Positions 13,201 to 14,888 of a stretch of DNA of 14,888 bases are shown one piece after another. The stretch comes from Peptococcaceae bacterium UBA6116 (GTDB lineage Bacteria > Bacillota > Desulfitobacteriia > Desulfitobacteriales > Syntrophobotulaceae): positions 1 to 14,888 of the forward strand of contig DIWC01000053.1 of the NCBI GenBank assembly GCA_002423425.1. The letters are read 5' to 3'. The translations under genes were made by a program, and so were the position numbers. Position 1 is the stretch's first letter. Every line of letters begins with the position of its first letter. A model generated the notes under the pieces. The model was not told where the DNA came from. It did no database searches and saw only the letters and a program-made list of their open reading frames with translations.

Positions 13201-14888
13201 ATGTTTACACATTTGCATGTTCACACGGAATACAGCCTTTTAGACGGGGCAGCCAGGATAAGTGAACTGGCAAGACAGGCGGCGGAGCTGGAAATGCCGG
13301 CCTTAGCAATTACTGACCATGGGGTAATGTATGGCGTTATAGATTTTTATAAAGCCTGCCGGAAACAAGGGGTTAAGCCTGTAATCGGTTGTGAAATATA
13401 TATGGCTCCGGGGAAAAGAACAGAGCGGGCACTCGGCAAAGATGATAGAAACAACCATCTGGTATTATTAGCGGAAACGGATGAAGGGTACAGGAACTTG
13501 GTAAAAATCGTTTCCCAGGCGAATATTGACGGCTTCTATTATAAGCCCCGTGCGGATAAAGAGCTTTTGCAAACTAACAGCAAAGGTTTAATTGCTTTGA
13601 GCGGATGCCTGGCCGGAGAAATTCCCGAATATCTGCTAAAGGATAATTATTCGCGGGCCAGGAATTCAGCATCCGAATTCCTAGAGATATTTGGCAAGAA
13701 CAACTTTTATTTTGAGATTCAGGACCATGGGCTAAACGATCAAAGGAAAGTCAATGCCGGGCTGTGGAAACTCCATCATGATACAGGAATACCTTTAGTT
13801 GCGACGAATGATGTCCATTATGTGAAAAAAGAAGACGCCTTTATCCAGGACGTTTTACTCTGTATTCAAATGGGGAAAACTCTGGCCGATACTTCAAGAA
13901 TGAGTTTTGAAGGCCAGGAGTATTTCCTTAAAAGCCAAGAAGAGATGAACCTTCTGTTCGGTGAATCACCCGAAGTATTAAATATAACTGCTGAAATAGC
14001 CCAAAGGTGTAATGTGAATTTTACATTTGGCCAGCATTTTCTGCCTGTGTATGAAGTTCCTGACGGTTATGGTTTGGATGAATACCTGTGTCAATTGTGC
14101 CGGCAAGCTTTTCCTTTATTCTATCCTGAGGCTTCGGAAAAAGAAAAACAAAGATTGGCTTATGAGTTGGATATTATTACTCAGACCGGGTTTTCCGGCT
14201 ATTTTTTAATTGTATCCGACTTTTGCCGTTATGCGCGTGAGAATGGAGTTATCGTAGGGCCAGGGCGCGGTTCGGCTGCAGCCAGTATGGTTGCTTACCT
14301 GCTTGGGATTACGGCAGTCGAACCACTGCGCCATGATCTGCTGTTCGAGAGATTTCTCAATCCCGAAAGAATATCAATGCCGGATATCGATATTGATTTT
14401 GATCCGGATGGCAGGGAGAAAGTAATCAAATATGTGACGGAGAAATACGGGGAAGAAAAAGTTTGTCAAATTATAACTTTTGGAACCATGGGAGCTAAGG
14501 GCGTGATTCGCGACGTAGGCAGAGTGCTGGATATTCCGTTATGGAAAGTGGACAAGGTCGCCAAGGCGGTTCCCTCTGAACTTGGAATGACATTGGAGCG
14601 AGCTTTAGCGGTATCTCCGGAGTTAAGCAGGATGGTGCAGGAAGAAGAGGAGATCAAAAGGCTCTACGAGATAGCAAAATCTATGGAGGGGATGCCTAGG
14701 CATGCGTCAACTCATGCCGCGGGGGTGGTGATAGCCAAAGACTCGCTTACCAATTATTTGCCTTTACAGAAAACGGCAGAAGGCTTTTTAATGACGCAGT
14801 TTCCAATGAAAATAGTTGAAGAGATTGGTCTGCTAAAAATGGATTTTCTGGGTTTGAGGAACCTGACTATCATTACCAAAGCCTTGCA
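13201..14888 (+). CDS. dnaE: DNA polymerase III alpha subunit DnaE, 5' part (runs off the edge)
   Basis: The frame is open from ATG 13201 to the end of the window (562 complete codons of about 1150). The product is the replicative C-family polymerase. The N-terminal PHP domain shows THLHVHTEYSLLDGAARI (His4, His6, His8) and ITDHGVMYGV (Asp39, His40), with VIGCEIYMAP following. The palm has GPGRGSAAASMVAYLLGIT (353-371), FLNPERISMPDIDIDFDPDG with catalytic Asp397 and Asp399 equivalents of E. coli Asp401/Asp403, and MPRHASTHAAGVVI near the end. The domain order is DnaE, not PolC, because no exonuclease is inserted into PHP. Only four bases separate it from ytoI and there is no good ribosome binding site (GGGGG at 13181-13185 is 15 bases away), so translation probably depends on the upstream gene. 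No frameshift was seen on reading the whole segment. Confidence 0.97.
   Translation, partial: MFTHLHVHTEYSLLDGAARISELARQAAELEMPALAITDHGVMYGVIDFYKACRKQGVKPVIGCEIYMAPGKRTERALGKDDRNNHLVLLAETDEGYRNLVKIVSQANIDGFYYKPRADKELLQTNSKGLIALSGCLAGEIPEYLLKDNYSRARNSASEFLEIFGKNNFYFEIQDHGLNDQRKVNAGLWKLHHDTGIPLVATNDVHYVKKEDAFIQDVLLCIQMGKTLADTSRMSFEGQEYFLKSQEEMNLLFGESPEVLNITAEIAQRCNVNFTFGQHFLPVYEVPDGYGLDEYLCQLCRQAFPLFYPEASEKEKQRLAYELDIITQTGFSGYFLIVSDFCRYARENGVIVGPGRGSAAASMVAYLLGITAVEPLRHDLLFERFLNPERISMPDIDIDFDPDGREKVIKYVTEKYGEEKVCQIITFGTMGAKGVIRDVGRVLDIPLWKVDKVAKAVPSELGMTLERALAVSPELSRMVQEEEEIKRLYEIAKSMEGMPRHASTHAAGVVIAKDSLTNYLPLQKTAEGFLMTQFPMKIVEEIGLLKMDFLGLRNLTIITKAL

Overview
The window looks like chromosomal DNA of a moderately AT-rich, spore-forming-lineage Bacillota, most likely a clostridial member of the Peptococcaceae/Desulfitobacteriaceae (Dehalobacter or Desulfitobacterium type). 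This rests on strong GGAGG-type ribosome binding sites, a cell-wall-binding-2 (CWB2) remnant, a probable alpha/beta-type small acid-soluble spore protein, a TagO-type glycosyl-1-phosphate transferase, and a YtoI-like DRTGG/CBS/HotDog gene directly before dnaE, which resembles the ytoI-dnaE neighbourhood of Bacillus. The genus is an inference, not something the sequence proves.

Layout. Positions 1-1717 hold the distal part of a CRISPR array with type I-C-like 32-bp repeats: 26 complete repeats plus a partial one cut by the left edge, and 26 spacers. Leader and cas genes are not in the window and are expected to the left. The array ends abruptly against a short CWB2-domain fragment (1718-1887). 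Next comes an RluA-family pseudouridine synthase on the minus strand, then a divergent plus-strand pair, an M29 aminopeptidase overlapping a CCA-adding-type tRNA nucleotidyltransferase that has an unusually long insertion in its HD region. The gap after it carries a perfect 32-bp inverted repeat.

The minus-strand block 5889-9606 holds an overlapping Lrp/AsnC regulator-aminotransferase pair and a one-piece aconitase with its own Rho-independent terminator. The gap between the aconitase and the divergent trmL gene contains two head-to-tail 23-bp repeats that look like an operator. From 9808 everything reads rightward: trmL (tRNA wobble 2'-O-methyltransferase), a TagO/WecA-like polyprenyl-phosphate transferase, a terminator, a 44-residue four-cysteine protein, a small spore-protein-like ORF with no standard start codon, the YtoI-like regulator, and the first 562 codons of dnaE, which runs off the right edge.

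Functionally this is mostly housekeeping: RNA modification and maturation (RluA-type, CCA enzyme, TrmL), peptide and amino-acid turnover (M29, Lrp-aminotransferase), carbon metabolism (aconitase), envelope polymer initiation (TagO-like) and replication (DnaE). The features most worth a second look are the CRISPR/CWB2 junction, the insertion in the CCA enzyme, the 32-bp palindrome, the 23-bp tandem operator candidate, and the two small genes between tagO and ytoI, one of which appears to use a non-canonical AUC start.
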